The notes under the pieces: model-generated
The model's database searches: none
Told to the model about the DNA's origin: nothing
The model's input: the letters and a program-made list of their open reading frames with translations, nothing else
Translations under genes and position numbers: made by a program
Shown: piece by piece, positions 1-7,280 of the stretch
How the letters are laid out: every line of letters begins with the position of its first letter
Position numbering within the stretch: position 1 is the stretch's first letter
NCBI GenBank assembly: GCA_025356275.1
Contig: JANXUK010000069.1
Coordinates: 1 to 37,752 of the forward strand
Source: Sphingomonadales bacterium
GTDB taxonomy: Bacteria > Pseudomonadota > Alphaproteobacteria > Sphingomonadales > Sphingomonadaceae
DNA length: 37,752 bases
Reading direction: 5' to 3'

Positions 1-66
1 TTCAGCCGTGGCTGGCGAACCTACCGGCATCAGCCGGTAGTCGTTCAGTGGCGACCTTACGGCCGC

Positions 67-156
67 AAGCCTGCGCCATCCCGCGCCCCGTTGCGACCTC
101 CCATCCAGTGTGGATCCTGTGGGAGGTCGGGAGGGGGCGCGGGATGGCACAGGCTT
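67..156. repeat. Large palindromic element, copy 1
   Basis: Near-perfect inverted repeat of about 90 bp. The outer arms AAGCCTG...CCATCCCGCGCCCC and their complement pair with one C/A mismatch, then an internal loop, then GACCTCCCA pairs with TGGGAGGTC around a loop of 16 bases. A small hairpin (CCGC/GCGG, 158-171) follows. It lies beyond the 3' end of the MAPEG gene. Three more copies occur at 17978-18066, 19687-19778 and 22985-23070. Function unknown; it could be a REP or MITE-like element or a structured RNA. Confidence 0.85.
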
Positions 157-176
157 ACCGCTGGCAGGCGGCAAAG

Positions 177-190
177 ACCCCAGGCGGGGT
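177..190 (-). terminator. Weak terminator-like hairpin after the MAPEG gene
   Basis: ACCCC-aggc-GGGGT hairpin 15 bases beyond the stop codon of the minus-strand MAPEG gene, followed on that strand by only a short T tract (cTTTg). Weak as an intrinsic terminator, but well placed; the palindrome at 67-156 may add to it. Confidence 0.3.
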
Positions 191-204
191 GGCAGAGGCT
201 CAGC

Positions 205-639
205 TCACACCCACAACGTCAGCATCACCGCCCGCACCGCCAGCACGATCAGCACGATGCTCGACGCGAAGAACAATTGCGCGCGCACCGAGATGGTGTT
301 GACCAGCGCCTGCCACAGCGAATGGACCACCCGGATCGCTACATAGACCCACGCCAGCCCCACATCCCACGCCCCCGCGCCGGCCAACGCCAGGATCACG
401 ACGACCGGATAGAAGATCGTCGGCTGCTCCATCAAATGCGTGTAATTGTGCGATTTCCAATTGACGCTGTCGGGCAAAACTCCGTCCAGACCGGCGCCCC
501 TGCCGCCCGGTGTTGCTTGCTTGAGATTGATGCCGATCTTGCTCATCGCGCCCAACCGCGTCAGTATCATCCACATCAGCATGATAAGCGACCATAGAAC
601 CAGCACGGCGGCCGGCGCGAGCATTTGTACCTGCATCAT
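205..639 (-). CDS. MAPEG family membrane protein
   Basis: A 144-residue integral membrane protein of the MAPEG family (membrane-associated proteins in eicosanoid and glutathione metabolism). Four hydrophobic segments can be seen: one near the N-terminus (AAVLVLWSLIMLMWMIL), two in the middle (IFYPVVVILALAGAGAW and a segment around YVAIRVVHSLWQ) and one at the C-terminus (FFASSIVLIVLAVRAVML). The polar loop with HNYTHLMEQP before helix 2 is typical of bacterial MAPEG proteins. I chose the ATG at 639 because GGGGAG lies just upstream; the longer frame to 693 adds a polar stretch that would precede the first helix. Bacterial members are mostly uncharacterised, so glutathione-linked activity is only a family-level inference. 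Confidence 0.85.
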   Translation of the reverse strand: MMQVQMLAPAAVLVLWSLIMLMWMILTRLGAMSKIGINLKQATPGGRGAGLDGVLPDSVNWKSHNYTHLMEQPTIFYPVVVILALAGAGAWDVGLAWVYVAIRVVHSLWQALVNTISVRAQLFFASSIVLIVLAVRAVMLTLWV

Positions 640-689
640 CCCATCTCCCCAAAATCGATGCGCCAGACTGTTGCCAGCGCCGGCGCTTG

Positions 690-1664
690 TCAATCGCCGG
701 TCAGCATATGCGCGAAAGCGGCAGGATCGGCATTGCCGCCCGACAGGATCACCGCCGTGCGCCCATCGACAGCCACCTTGCCCGCCAGCACCGCCGCAAG
801 TCCCGCCGCGCCCCCCGGCTCCGTCACCAGCCGCAGCCGGGTGAAGGCCAGACGCTGGGCGGCGCGGATCTCGGCCTCACTCACGGTTACGCCCCGCACG
901 CCGCGCGCCGACAGCACCGCGAAATTGACCGGGAAGGTCGCCATCGATTGCAGCGCGTCGCAGGCGGTGGGCGGCGGGTTCGGGCCCACCGCTTCGATCC
1001 GCCCGGCGGCAAGGCTGCGTATCACATCGTCCCAGCCCTCGGGCTCGACCGGCACCACCTCGGCATCGGGGCACGCCAGAACCATCCCCGCCGACAGCCC
1101 ACCGCCGCCGCAGGGCGCGACGATCCGGGTCGGCGCGCCGCCTGCCCGCTCGGCCATCTGAACGGTGAGCTCGATGCCGACGGTGCCCTGACCTTCGATC
1201 ACCCACGGGTCGCCATAGGCGTGGACCAGGGTGGCGCCGCTCGCCGCGCACAGCTCCGCCGCGATGGCGTCGCGCGATTCGGTGTAGCGGTCATAGAAGA
1301 TGATCTCGGCGCCCAGTTCGCGTGTTGCCGCGATCTTCACCGCCGGCGCGTCGCGCGGCATCACGATGGTGGCGGCGATGCCGAGACGCCTGGCGGCCCA
1401 GGCCACGCCCTGCGCATGGTTGCCGCTGGACACAGCGACAATGCCGCGCGGCGCTTCCGAGGGCAACAGGTCGGTCAGCCGGTGCCATGCGCCGCGAATC
1501 TTGAACGCGCCGACCGGTTGCAGCACCTCGGCCTTGCACCACACCGTTTCACCGCCCGCCAGTTCGAGCGGCAACAGCGGTGTTATCGGCAGCAAGGCGG
1601 CGATTTTGGCGGCGGCGCGCAGCACGCCTTCACGGGTCGGCGCACGGCAAGGTTGTTCTGTCAT
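690..1664 (-). CDS. Threonine/serine dehydratase-like PLP enzyme
   Basis: A 324-residue fold-type II PLP enzyme, probably a threonine or serine dehydratase (deaminating the amino acid to a 2-oxoacid) or a related racemase/lyase. Visible motifs are the PLP-lysine segment GAFKIRGA (Lys55), the substrate-loop SSGNHAQG (79-86), the phosphate-binding tetraglycine CGGGGLSAG (185-193) and a C-terminal LSGGNAD. Serine is more usual than alanine just before FKIRGA. There is no C-terminal ACT regulatory domain, so it is of the short, catabolic or allosterically unregulated type rather than a biosynthetic IlvA with ACT domains. It is transcribed divergently from the polyamine dehydrogenase gene, with only 48 bases between the two starts, and stops 51 bases before the MAPEG start, so the two minus-strand genes may be co-transcribed. 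Confidence 0.85.
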   Translation of the reverse strand: MTEQPCRAPTREGVLRAAAKIAALLPITPLLPLELAGGETVWCKAEVLQPVGAFKIRGAWHRLTDLLPSEAPRGIVAVSSGNHAQGVAWAARRLGIAATIVMPRDAPAVKIAATRELGAEIIFYDRYTESRDAIAAELCAASGATLVHAYGDPWVIEGQGTVGIELTVQMAERAGGAPTRIVAPCGGGGLSAGMVLACPDAEVVPVEPEGWDDVIRSLAAGRIEAVGPNPPPTACDALQSMATFPVNFAVLSARGVRGVTVSEAEIRAAQRLAFTRLRLVTEPGGAAGLAAVLAGKVAVDGRTAVILSGGNADPAAFAHMLTGD

Positions 1665-1712
1665 TAAGCCGGCCTATATGGCGCTCGGCGTTACCGCAAC
1701 GGAGTGGCACGA

Positions 1713-2936
1713 ATGAGCAAGGTTCTGGTGATCGGCGCGGGCGGCGTCGGATCGGTCGCGGTGCACAAGATGGCGCAGCTGGTTGCGGGCAATGGCCAGA
1801 TATTCTCGGCGGTGGCGCTGGCCAGCCGCACGCTGGCCAAATGCGATGCGATCGCGGCGTCTGTGCTGGAGCGTACCGGCGTCAAGGTCGACACCTACCA
1901 GATCGACGCCGAGGAAATCGCGGCTTTGACCCTGCTGCTGATGGATATTCGGCCTGCTCTGGTGGTCAATCTGGCGCTGCCGTATCAGGATCTGGCGATC
2001 ATGGAGGCGTGTCTGGCCGCCGGCGTCAACTATATGGACACCGCCAATTACGAGCCGCGCCATGAGGCCAAATTCGAATACCACTGGCAGTGGGCCTATC
2101 ATGAGCGTTTCGCCGAAAAGGGCCTGATGGCGCTGCTGGGCAGCGGTTTCGATCCCGGCGTGACCAGCGTGTTTGCAATGTGGCTCAAGAAGCACAAGTT
2201 GCAGACCATCCGCCTGCTCGACATCCTCGATTGCAATGGCGGCGATCACGGACAGGCGTTCGCCACCAATTTCAACCCCGAGATCAACATCCGCGAAGTG
2301 ACCGCGCCCGCCCGGCACTGGGAGGGTGGCAGGTTCGTCGAGACCCCGGCGATGGGCGTGAAGCAGCAGTTCGATTTCGAGGGTGTCGGCTCCAAGACTA
2401 TGTACATGATGTATCACGAGGAACTGGAAAGCCTCGCCAAATTCGTTCCCGAGATGGAGCGGGCGCGGTTCTGGATGACGTTTGGCGATGCCTATATCCA
2501 GCATCTGACGGTGCTGCAGAATGTGGGCATGACGCGGATCGATCCGGTGATGTACAATGGCGTGGAGATCGTGCCGCTGCAATTCCTGAAAGCGGTCCTG
2601 CCCGAGCCTGCCTCTCTGGGCCCAACGACCAAAGGCAAAACCAATATCGGCGATATCGCGACAGGTCAGGCGCTCGACGGATCGGGCGAAAAGACGTTTT
2701 ATGTCAAGAACATCTGCGATCATGAGGAGGCCTATGCCGAGACCGGCAATCAGGCGGTCAGCTATACCACCGGGGTGCCGGCGATGATCGGTGCGGCGCT
2801 GATGCTGTCGGGCAAATGGGCGGGGAAGGGCGTGTTCAACATCGAGCAAATGGACCCTGATCCGTTTATGGACATGCTCAACGCGCACGGCCTGCCGTGG
2901 TCTTGCGAGGAATTGCCGGGGCCGCTCCCATTCTGA
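1713..2936 (+). CDS. Carboxy(nor)spermidine dehydrogenase (saccharopine dehydrogenase family)
   Basis: A 407-residue saccharopine-dehydrogenase-fold enzyme. The N-terminus carries a Rossmann motif, VIGAGGVGSVA, right after the start. The family member with this length and this neighbourhood condenses a diamine (putrescine or diaminopropane) with aspartate semialdehyde using NADPH to give carboxyspermidine or carboxynorspermidine. The match to the decarboxylase encoded 0.4 kb downstream and the ornithine decarboxylase after it supports that role; substrate choice cannot be read from sequence. I chose the ATG at 1713 (GGAG at 1701-1704, good spacing) over the in-frame GTG at 1704, which would overlap the ribosome site. 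Some databases label this family homospermidine synthase, which is a different enzyme; the linked decarboxylase argues for the carboxy-intermediate route. Confidence 0.88.
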   Translation: MSKVLVIGAGGVGSVAVHKMAQLVAGNGQIFSAVALASRTLAKCDAIAASVLERTGVKVDTYQIDAEEIAALTLLLMDIRPALVVNLALPYQDLAIMEACLAAGVNYMDTANYEPRHEAKFEYHWQWAYHERFAEKGLMALLGSGFDPGVTSVFAMWLKKHKLQTIRLLDILDCNGGDHGQAFATNFNPEINIREVTAPARHWEGGRFVETPAMGVKQQFDFEGVGSKTMYMMYHEELESLAKFVPEMERARFWMTFGDAYIQHLTVLQNVGMTRIDPVMYNGVEIVPLQFLKAVLPEPASLGPTTKGKTNIGDIATGQALDGSGEKTFYVKNICDHEEAYAETGNQAVSYTTGVPAMIGAALMLSGKWAGKGVFNIEQMDPDPFMDMLNAHGLPWSCEELPGPLPF

Positions 2937-2949
2937 TGGGCGCGTTTTG

Positions 2950-3300
2950 ATGGACTGGGCGGCGATCCTGCCGGTGGCGATGCTGGCCGGCTCCAATCTG
3001 GTGATGAATGTTGCGTGGTATGGGCATCTCAAGACGCCGGGCCGCGCGCTGTGACTGGGGATTGTGCTGAGCTGGGGGCTCGCGCTGTTCGAATATTGCC
3101 TGGCGGTGCCGGCCAACCGGATGGGGCAGCGGTTTTACACGCTGGCGCAGCTCAAGACCTTGCAGGAGGTGATGTCGCTGGCCGGCTTTATCGTGGTGGT
3201 CTGGGCGCTGTTCGTGATGCGGCCGGGGCTGGCGCAGCTGGCGGGTTTTGCGCTGATCGTGGCCGGGGCGGCGCTGATTTTCAGGCTGCCAGCGGCATGA
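2950..3300 (+). pseudogene. DUF486 small membrane protein, interrupted by in-frame TGA
   Basis: The 117-codon frame matches the DUF486 (DMT superfamily-like) family along its whole length: N-terminal AWYGHLK, then SWGLALFEYCLAVPANRMG, then LAQLKTLQEV, and a final hydrophobic helix ending IFRLPAA. The frame is broken once by TGA at 3052-3054, exactly where family members carry Trp (usually LWIA...SWG; here AL-TGA-LGIVLSWG). A single TGG to TGA change explains it. Everything else is intact, so this is a recent nonsense mutation, a sequencing error, or rare readthrough. It sits 13 bases after the dehydrogenase and 13 before the decarboxylase start, inside the polyamine transcription unit, but has no known role there. 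A GTG at 3064 could restart a C-terminal piece. Confidence 0.85.
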
Positions 3301-3313
3301 GGAGGGCGGGTTG

Positions 3314-4498
3314 ATGGAGACCAGAGCCGGCGATCCGGGGGCATTCGCGCATTTCGATCTGGGGCGGGTGGATAGCCCGGCGTTTGTGATCGATGCGGCG
3401 AAATTGCGCGCCAATCTGGCGGTTTTGGCCGATGTGCGCGACCGGGCGGGGGTCAAGGTTCTGGCGGCGCTCAAGGCGTTCAGCATGTGGCGGGTGGCGC
3501 CGCTGATCGGTGAGTATCTCGATGGGGTGTGCACCTCGGGCCTGTGGGAGGCGCGGCTGGCCGATGCGCATTACGTTTCCGGTTCTTTGGAAGGCGAAAT
3601 CGCCACCTATTGCGCCGGTTACAAGACGGAGGACCTGCCCGAGATCTGCGCGCTCTCCGACCATGTCATCTTCAATTCGCCGGGCCAGATTGCGCGGTTT
3701 CGCCCCATTCTCGATCAGCATTCGGGCTTCGACATCGGTCTACGCATCAATCCCCAGCATGCCACCGGCGAAGTGCCGCGCTATGACCCCTGCGCCCCCA
3801 ATTCGCGCCTCGGCTGGCCGATCGGGCAATTGCGCCCGGAGCATATGGCAGGCGTCTCAGGCCTCCATTTCCATACGCTGTGCGAGCAGGATTTCGTGCC
3901 TCTGGCCGCCACATATGAGGCGCTGAAGCCCCACATATCGCCGTACCTGCCCCAGTTGAAATGGCTGAATTTCGGGGGCGGGCACCACATCACCCGCGCC
4001 GATTACCAGCGCGAGGAGCTGATTGCTTTCCTCAAGCGGGTGAAGATCGACACCGGATGCGAAATTTACCTCGAACCGGGCGAGGCAGTGGCGCTTGATG
4101 CCGGCATTCTGGTCGGCACCGTGCTCGATACGTTCACCAATGGCATGAAGCTGGCGATCACCGATGTTTCCGCCACCTGCCACATGCCGGACGTGATCGA
4201 GGCGCCCTATCGCCCGGCCATGCTGGGCGAGGGCGCGGCGGGCGGCCCTGCCACCTGTGATCCCGTGCGCCTGGGCGGCCCATCGTGTCTGGCTGGCGAT
4301 GTCATCGGTGACTACCGCATCGATGCCGGCGTGGGCCAGCGTTTCGCCTTCCTCGATCAGGCGCATTATTCGATGGTCAAGACCACCAGCTTCAACGGTG
4401 TACCCTTACCCTCGATCTGGCTGTGGGACAGCGAGACCGACGTGCTGGAATGCGTGCGGCGATTCGGGTGGGAGGTTTTCCGGGACCGGCTGAGCTGA
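3314..4498 (+). CDS. nspC: Carboxy(nor)spermidine decarboxylase
   Basis: A 394-residue fold-type III (alanine racemase fold) PLP decarboxylase. It removes the carboxyl group from carboxyspermidine or carboxynorspermidine to give the free triamine. Visible features are the PLP lysine in LAALKAFSMW (Lys54), the phosphate-binding NFGGGHHI, the EPGEAV segment, and the C-terminal DQAHYSMVKTTSFNG block that is characteristic of NspC rather than of ornithine or diaminopimelate decarboxylases. The ATG at 3314 follows a strong GGAGG at 3301; the TTG at 3311 is in frame but poorly placed. It probably shares a transcript with the dehydrogenase upstream. Together the two enzymes form the aspartate-semialdehyde route to spermidine that replaces S-adenosylmethionine decarboxylase and spermidine synthase in many bacteria. 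Confidence 0.92.
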   Translation: METRAGDPGAFAHFDLGRVDSPAFVIDAAKLRANLAVLADVRDRAGVKVLAALKAFSMWRVAPLIGEYLDGVCTSGLWEARLADAHYVSGSLEGEIATYCAGYKTEDLPEICALSDHVIFNSPGQIARFRPILDQHSGFDIGLRINPQHATGEVPRYDPCAPNSRLGWPIGQLRPEHMAGVSGLHFHTLCEQDFVPLAATYEALKPHISPYLPQLKWLNFGGGHHITRADYQREELIAFLKRVKIDTGCEIYLEPGEAVALDAGILVGTVLDTFTNGMKLAITDVSATCHMPDVIEAPYRPAMLGEGAAGGPATCDPVRLGGPSCLAGDVIGDYRIDAGVGQRFAFLDQAHYSMVKTTSFNGVPLPSIWLWDSETDVLECVRRFGWEVFRDRLS

Positions 4499-4538
4499 AA
4501 AAACCGTCATTAAACTGTCATATAGCCTGGCTAGTGCG

Positions 4539-4566
4539 AAAAGTGGAACGCATCTGCGCCACTTTT
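4539..4566 (+). terminator. Hairpin terminator after nspC
   Basis: An 8-bp perfect stem, AAAAGTGG with CCACTTTT, around a 12-base loop, 40 bases after the nspC stop. The T-run is part of the 3' arm. It separates the dehydrogenase-decarboxylase unit from the separately promoted ornithine decarboxylase. It could also be a decayed relative of the repeat at 6042-6136. Confidence 0.5.
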
Positions 4567-4599
4567 AGCTGGCTCGCGAAAATCGCGGTGTGTTTTCAC

Positions 4600-4627
4600 T
4601 TGCAGTTCATCTCCACCCGGATATAGG
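4600..4627 (+). promoter_or_regulatory. Promoter of the ornithine decarboxylase gene
   Basis: TTGCAG (4600-4605), a 16-base spacer and TATAGG (4622-4627). The predicted transcript starts near 4634, giving a leader of about 85 bases before the TTG start at 4719. Found by eye only. Confidence 0.5.
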
Positions 4628-4633
4628 CACCCC

Positions 4634-4718
4634 CCGCTGCCCCAAGGGGACTTCCAAACCGCAAGGCAGCTTTCATCCGTTGTGTTCTGGCTGAAAGGCC
4701 TATTGGGGGTCCCTTGAA
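4634..4718 (+). promoter_or_regulatory. speF-type structured leader of the ornithine decarboxylase gene
   Basis: This leader can fold so that CAAGGGGAC (4643-4651) pairs with GTCCCTTG (4709-4716), with one bulge, covering the region beside the only G-rich ribosome site (GGGGG, 4705-4709) and reaching almost to the start codon. An inner hairpin pairs CTTTCA (4670-4675) with TGAAAG (4692-4697). A second possible arm, ACCCCC at 4629-4634, could pair with GGGGGT if transcription starts a little earlier. Alphaproteobacteria are known to carry the speF RNA motif (Rfam RF00518) directly before ornithine decarboxylase genes; the position and the TTCTGGCTGAAAGG core agree with my memory of it. Translational control by a polyamine or ornithine is inferred. 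Confidence 0.65.
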
Positions 4719-5924
4719 TTGCACATCCAACCCGATGCTTTGGCGGTAGCGCGCGCGCTCGCGCCTGACGAACCCGTCATTCTCAATCGCCCGCAGGCCG
4801 CGGCCCGCGCCGCTGGATTCTTCGCATCGAAGTTTCCGGGTAAGTCGCTGTATGCAGTGAAGGCGAACCCTTCGCCCACGCTGCTGCGCGTGTTATGGGA
4901 TGCCGGCATCACCCATTACGACGTGGCCTCGATCACCGAGGTTCGGCTGGTGCGCGGCGTCCTGCCCGAGGCGGTGCTGTGCTTCATGCATCCGGTCAAG
5001 CCGGCGGCTGCTATCGCCGAGGCCTATCACCGCCACGGCGTGCGGGTGTTCAGCCTCGATTCGGCGGGCGAGCTGGCCAAAATCGTCGAGGCGACCAATG
5101 GCGCCGATGGCGCGGCGGCCGAGGATCTGTCGCTGTGTGTGCGGCTGCGGGTGTCGTCCGAATATTCGGAACTGAGCCTTTCGTCCAAATTCGGGATCGA
5201 TCTGGCCGACGTGGCGCCGCTGCTTCAGGCAACGCGGCAGGTCGCCGATTGCCTCGGCATCTGCTTCCATGTCGGCAGCCAGGCGATGACGCCCTTCGCC
5301 TATGTTCAGGCGCTGGAGCGGGTGCGCGCGGCGATCGTCGGCGCGGCGGTCGTGGTGGATATCATCGATGTGGGCGGCGGTTTCCCGTCGATCTATCCGG
5401 GGATGGAGCCGCCGTCGCTGGAGGATTACTTTGCGGTCATCCACCGCTATGCCGAATCGCTGCCGGTGTCCTATTCGTCCGAGCTGTGGTGCGAGCCGGG
5501 CCGGGCGCTGGCCGCCGAGTACAATTCGCTGATCGTGCGGGTCGACCGCCGTCGCGGCAATGAACTGTATATCAATGAGGGTGCCTATGGCGCGCTGTAT
5601 GATGCGGCGCATCTGGGCTGGCGGTTTCCGGTGAGGGCGCTGGGCGGCACCGATGCCGCGCCCTGTGAGGATTTCGCGTTCTACGGCCCGACCTGTGACG
5701 ACGCCGATTTTATGGAGGGGCCGTTCGTGCTGCCTTCGGACATCGCGGTGGGCGATTATATCGAGATCGGGATGCTGGGCGCCTATGGCGCGGCGATGCG
5801 CACGCGGTTCAATGGCTTTGGCGAAGGGCTGGAGGCGGAGGTCCGCGACGAGCCGATGTCCAGCCAATATGCCGGTGGTCGCCGCGATCCGCGCGTGTCG
5901 GACAATGTGGTGAGCCTCAGGTAA
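4719..5924 (+). CDS. Ornithine/lysine decarboxylase (fold-type III, eukaryotic-like)
   Basis: A 401-residue PLP enzyme of the alanine-racemase fold that decarboxylates ornithine to putrescine, and in some members lysine to cadaverine. Visible are the PLP lysine in LYAVKANPSP (Lys48), the HVGSQ segment, the GGGFPSIYPG phosphate-binding loop, CEPGRALAAEY, and the active-site cysteine in GPTCDDADFM. The length fits this family and not the large fold-type I SpeC/SpeF enzymes. The start is TTG: the frame is closed by TGA at 4692 and holds no ATG or GTG before it. It supplies putrescine to the dehydrogenase/decarboxylase pair upstream. It is transcribed separately, behind a structured leader. Confidence 0.92.
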   Translation: MHIQPDALAVARALAPDEPVILNRPQAAARAAGFFASKFPGKSLYAVKANPSPTLLRVLWDAGITHYDVASITEVRLVRGVLPEAVLCFMHPVKPAAAIAEAYHRHGVRVFSLDSAGELAKIVEATNGADGAAAEDLSLCVRLRVSSEYSELSLSSKFGIDLADVAPLLQATRQVADCLGICFHVGSQAMTPFAYVQALERVRAAIVGAAVVVDIIDVGGGFPSIYPGMEPPSLEDYFAVIHRYAESLPVSYSSELWCEPGRALAAEYNSLIVRVDRRRGNELYINEGAYGALYDAAHLGWRFPVRALGGTDAAPCEDFAFYGPTCDDADFMEGPFVLPSDIAVGDYIEIGMLGAYGAAMRTRFNGFGEGLEAEVRDEPMSSQYAGGRRDPRVSDNVVSLR

Positions 5925-5928
5925 GGGA

Positions 5929-5952
5929 GATCCTCCCCCGGCGGGGGAGGAT
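5929..5952 (+). terminator. Terminator after ornithine decarboxylase
   Basis: A very stable perfect hairpin, ATCCTCCCCC with GGGGGAGGAT around a 3-base loop, starting 6 bases after the decarboxylase stop and followed by ttctcgt. The T-run is weak but stem strength and position fit a transcript end. Confidence 0.6.
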
Positions 5953-6041
5953 TCTCGTCAATCTCACCGCTACCCTTGGTCGCTTCGGCGAATCCGGTCG
6001 GTTAAGCCCTTTCACTTGGGGCCGCCGCGCCCTAGAACGGA

Positions 6042-6136
6042 ATGGCGTTTCATTGAATCGTCATCCCGCTCTAGATTTCTTTGTCGCGTGATTTTTCGAC
6101 AAAAACCGGTACCCACTTTTTGTCATCACGCTCTAA
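6042..6136. repeat. Dispersed two-hairpin repeat, copy A
   Basis: First hairpin 6042-6064 (ATGGCG with CGTCAT, loop around TTCATTGAA), then CGCTCTAG, then a second stem GCGTGAT (6086-6092) with ATCACGC (6125-6131) enclosing the core AAAACCGGTACCCACTTTT, and a closing CTCTAA. The same core in the opposite orientation occurs at 13941-13985, with different but again complementary arms. Related elements are familiar from many alphaproteobacterial genomes. This copy occupies the space just before smpB. Confidence 0.75.
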
Positions 6137-6149
6137 AATGGCCCTCATC

Positions 6150-6632
6150 ATGGCTCGCCCAACCCCCGCCGCATTCGACAAGGTCAAGACCGTCGCCGAG
6201 AACCGGCGTGCGAAGTTCGATTATTTCATCGACAGCACGTTTGAGACCGGCATCTGCCTGACCGGCACCGAGGTCAAATCGCTCCGCTTTGGCGAGGGGT
6301 CGATCGCGGAGGCCTATGCCGAGGTCAAGGGCGGCGAAGTGTGGCTGGTCAATGCCAATGTGCCCGAATTCAGCCACGGCAACCGCTATAACCATGAACC
6401 CAAGCGGCCGCGCAAGCTGCTGCTGCATGAGCGCGAGATCGCCAAGATGACCGGCGCGGTGGAGCGCAAGGGTATGACGCTGGTGCCGCTGGCGATTTAT
6501 TTCAACGGGCGGGGGCGGGCCAAGGTCGAACTCGCGCTGGCCAAGGGCAAAAACGCCGCCGACAAGCGCGCCACCACCAAGGAGCGTGAGTGGAAGCGCG
6601 ATCAGGCGCGGATCATGCGCGAATTCAATTGA
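6150..6632 (+). CDS. smpB: SsrA-binding protein SmpB
   Basis: A 160-residue SmpB, the partner of tmRNA in trans-translation: it binds the tRNA-like domain of tmRNA and lets it enter stalled ribosomes, tagging the nascent peptide for proteolysis. Visible are [11 protein letters not shown] near the N-terminus, GTEVKSLR, the [21 protein letters not shown] block, and the basic C-terminal tail (KREREW-like region, then [12 protein letters not shown]) that reaches the decoding centre. Family length is normal. I chose the ATG at 6150; the ATG at 6138 adds four residues (MALI). Neither has a clear ribosome site, and the repeat at 6042-6136 ends only 13 bases before the chosen start, so the repeat may form most of the leader. 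Confidence 0.95.
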   Translation: MARPTPAAFDKVKTVAENRRAKFDYFIDSTFETGICLTGTEVKSLRFGEGSIAEAYAEVKGGEVWLVNANVPEFSHGNRYNHEPKRPRKLLLHEREIAKMTGAVERKGMTLVPLAIYFNGRGRAKVELALAKGKNAADKRATTKEREWKRDQARIMREFN

Positions 6633-6656
6633 GCCGGCCATGAGCACCCAACCTGT

Positions 6657-7280
6657 ATGAGCACCCTGTTCGCCCCGCTGGCCGCAAAGCTGCGCGCACA
6701 TGTGCCGACCCGCGAATGGGTGGAGGGCAACCCGTTCCTGCGCCCGGTCGCGCATCTGGTGCTGCGCAGCGAGCTGTGGCGGATGAACCGGCGTGCGGTG
6801 CCCCGGGCGATCGCGCTCGGGTTGTTCCTGGGGGTGACGATCCCGGTGGCGCATAGTGTTATCGCGGCGCTGCTGGCGGTGTTTATCGGCGCCAATGTGC
6901 CGGTGGCCTTTGCGACGACCTGGGTGATCAGCAATCCGGTGACCTGGCTGGTGATCTATCCGGTGGCATATCATATCGGGCGGTTCCTGATGCAGCTGGA
7001 GGTGTTTGCCCCGCTGCACCCGATGGCCCCCGCGCTCAGTGAGCATGCGGCGGGTCTAGGCGCGGGGCGTCATGGCTCGCATCACCATCATATGCTGCAC
7101 CGCATCGCCGATCTGGGCATGACGCTGGCCTTTGGGATGATTGTCGAGGCGACGGTGCTGGCGGTGCTGGGCTATGGGCTTAGCACTTTGGCGTGGCGTT
7201 GGTGGATCGCGCGCAAGTGGCGGCGGCGGCATGTGCGGCGGCGCCCAATGCCAACAACCGCGCCGGTGGCAGTGGAATGA
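6657..7280 (+). CDS. DUF2062 membrane protein
   Basis: A 207-residue protein of the DUF2062 family. It has an N-terminal soluble stretch with PRAIALGLFLGVTIP, which is the family signature, and hydrophobic segments around VIAALLAVFIGANVPVAF, WVISNPVTWLVIYPVAY and a C-terminal MIVEATVLAVLGYGL, then a very basic tail. A His-rich loop (GSHHHHML) lies between the last helices. No biochemical role is established for the family. The start at 6657 has no good ribosome site; it overlaps the TGA of a six-codon frame starting at 6640 (see findings). Its own stop overlaps the cckA start (ATGA), so the two are translationally coupled. Confidence 0.85.
   Translation: MSTLFAPLAAKLRAHVPTREWVEGNPFLRPVAHLVLRSELWRMNRRAVPRAIALGLFLGVTIPVAHSVIAALLAVFIGANVPVAFATTWVISNPVTWLVIYPVAYHIGRFLMQLEVFAPLHPMAPALSEHAAGLGAGRHGSHHHHMLHRIADLGMTLAFGMIVEATVLAVLGYGLSTLAWRWWIARKWRRRHVRRRPMPTTAPVAVE

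Noticed and set aside
1674..3116. Open frame of 480 codons on the minus strand opposite the polyamine dehydrogenase
   Set aside because: Antisense shadow with no motif; the plus-strand protein has a clear Rossmann motif and family match.
4539..4566. Possible third copy of the GTGGGTACCGG repeat
   Set aside because: Only AAAAGTGG is shared; the core GGTACC is absent, so I kept it as a simple terminator hairpin.
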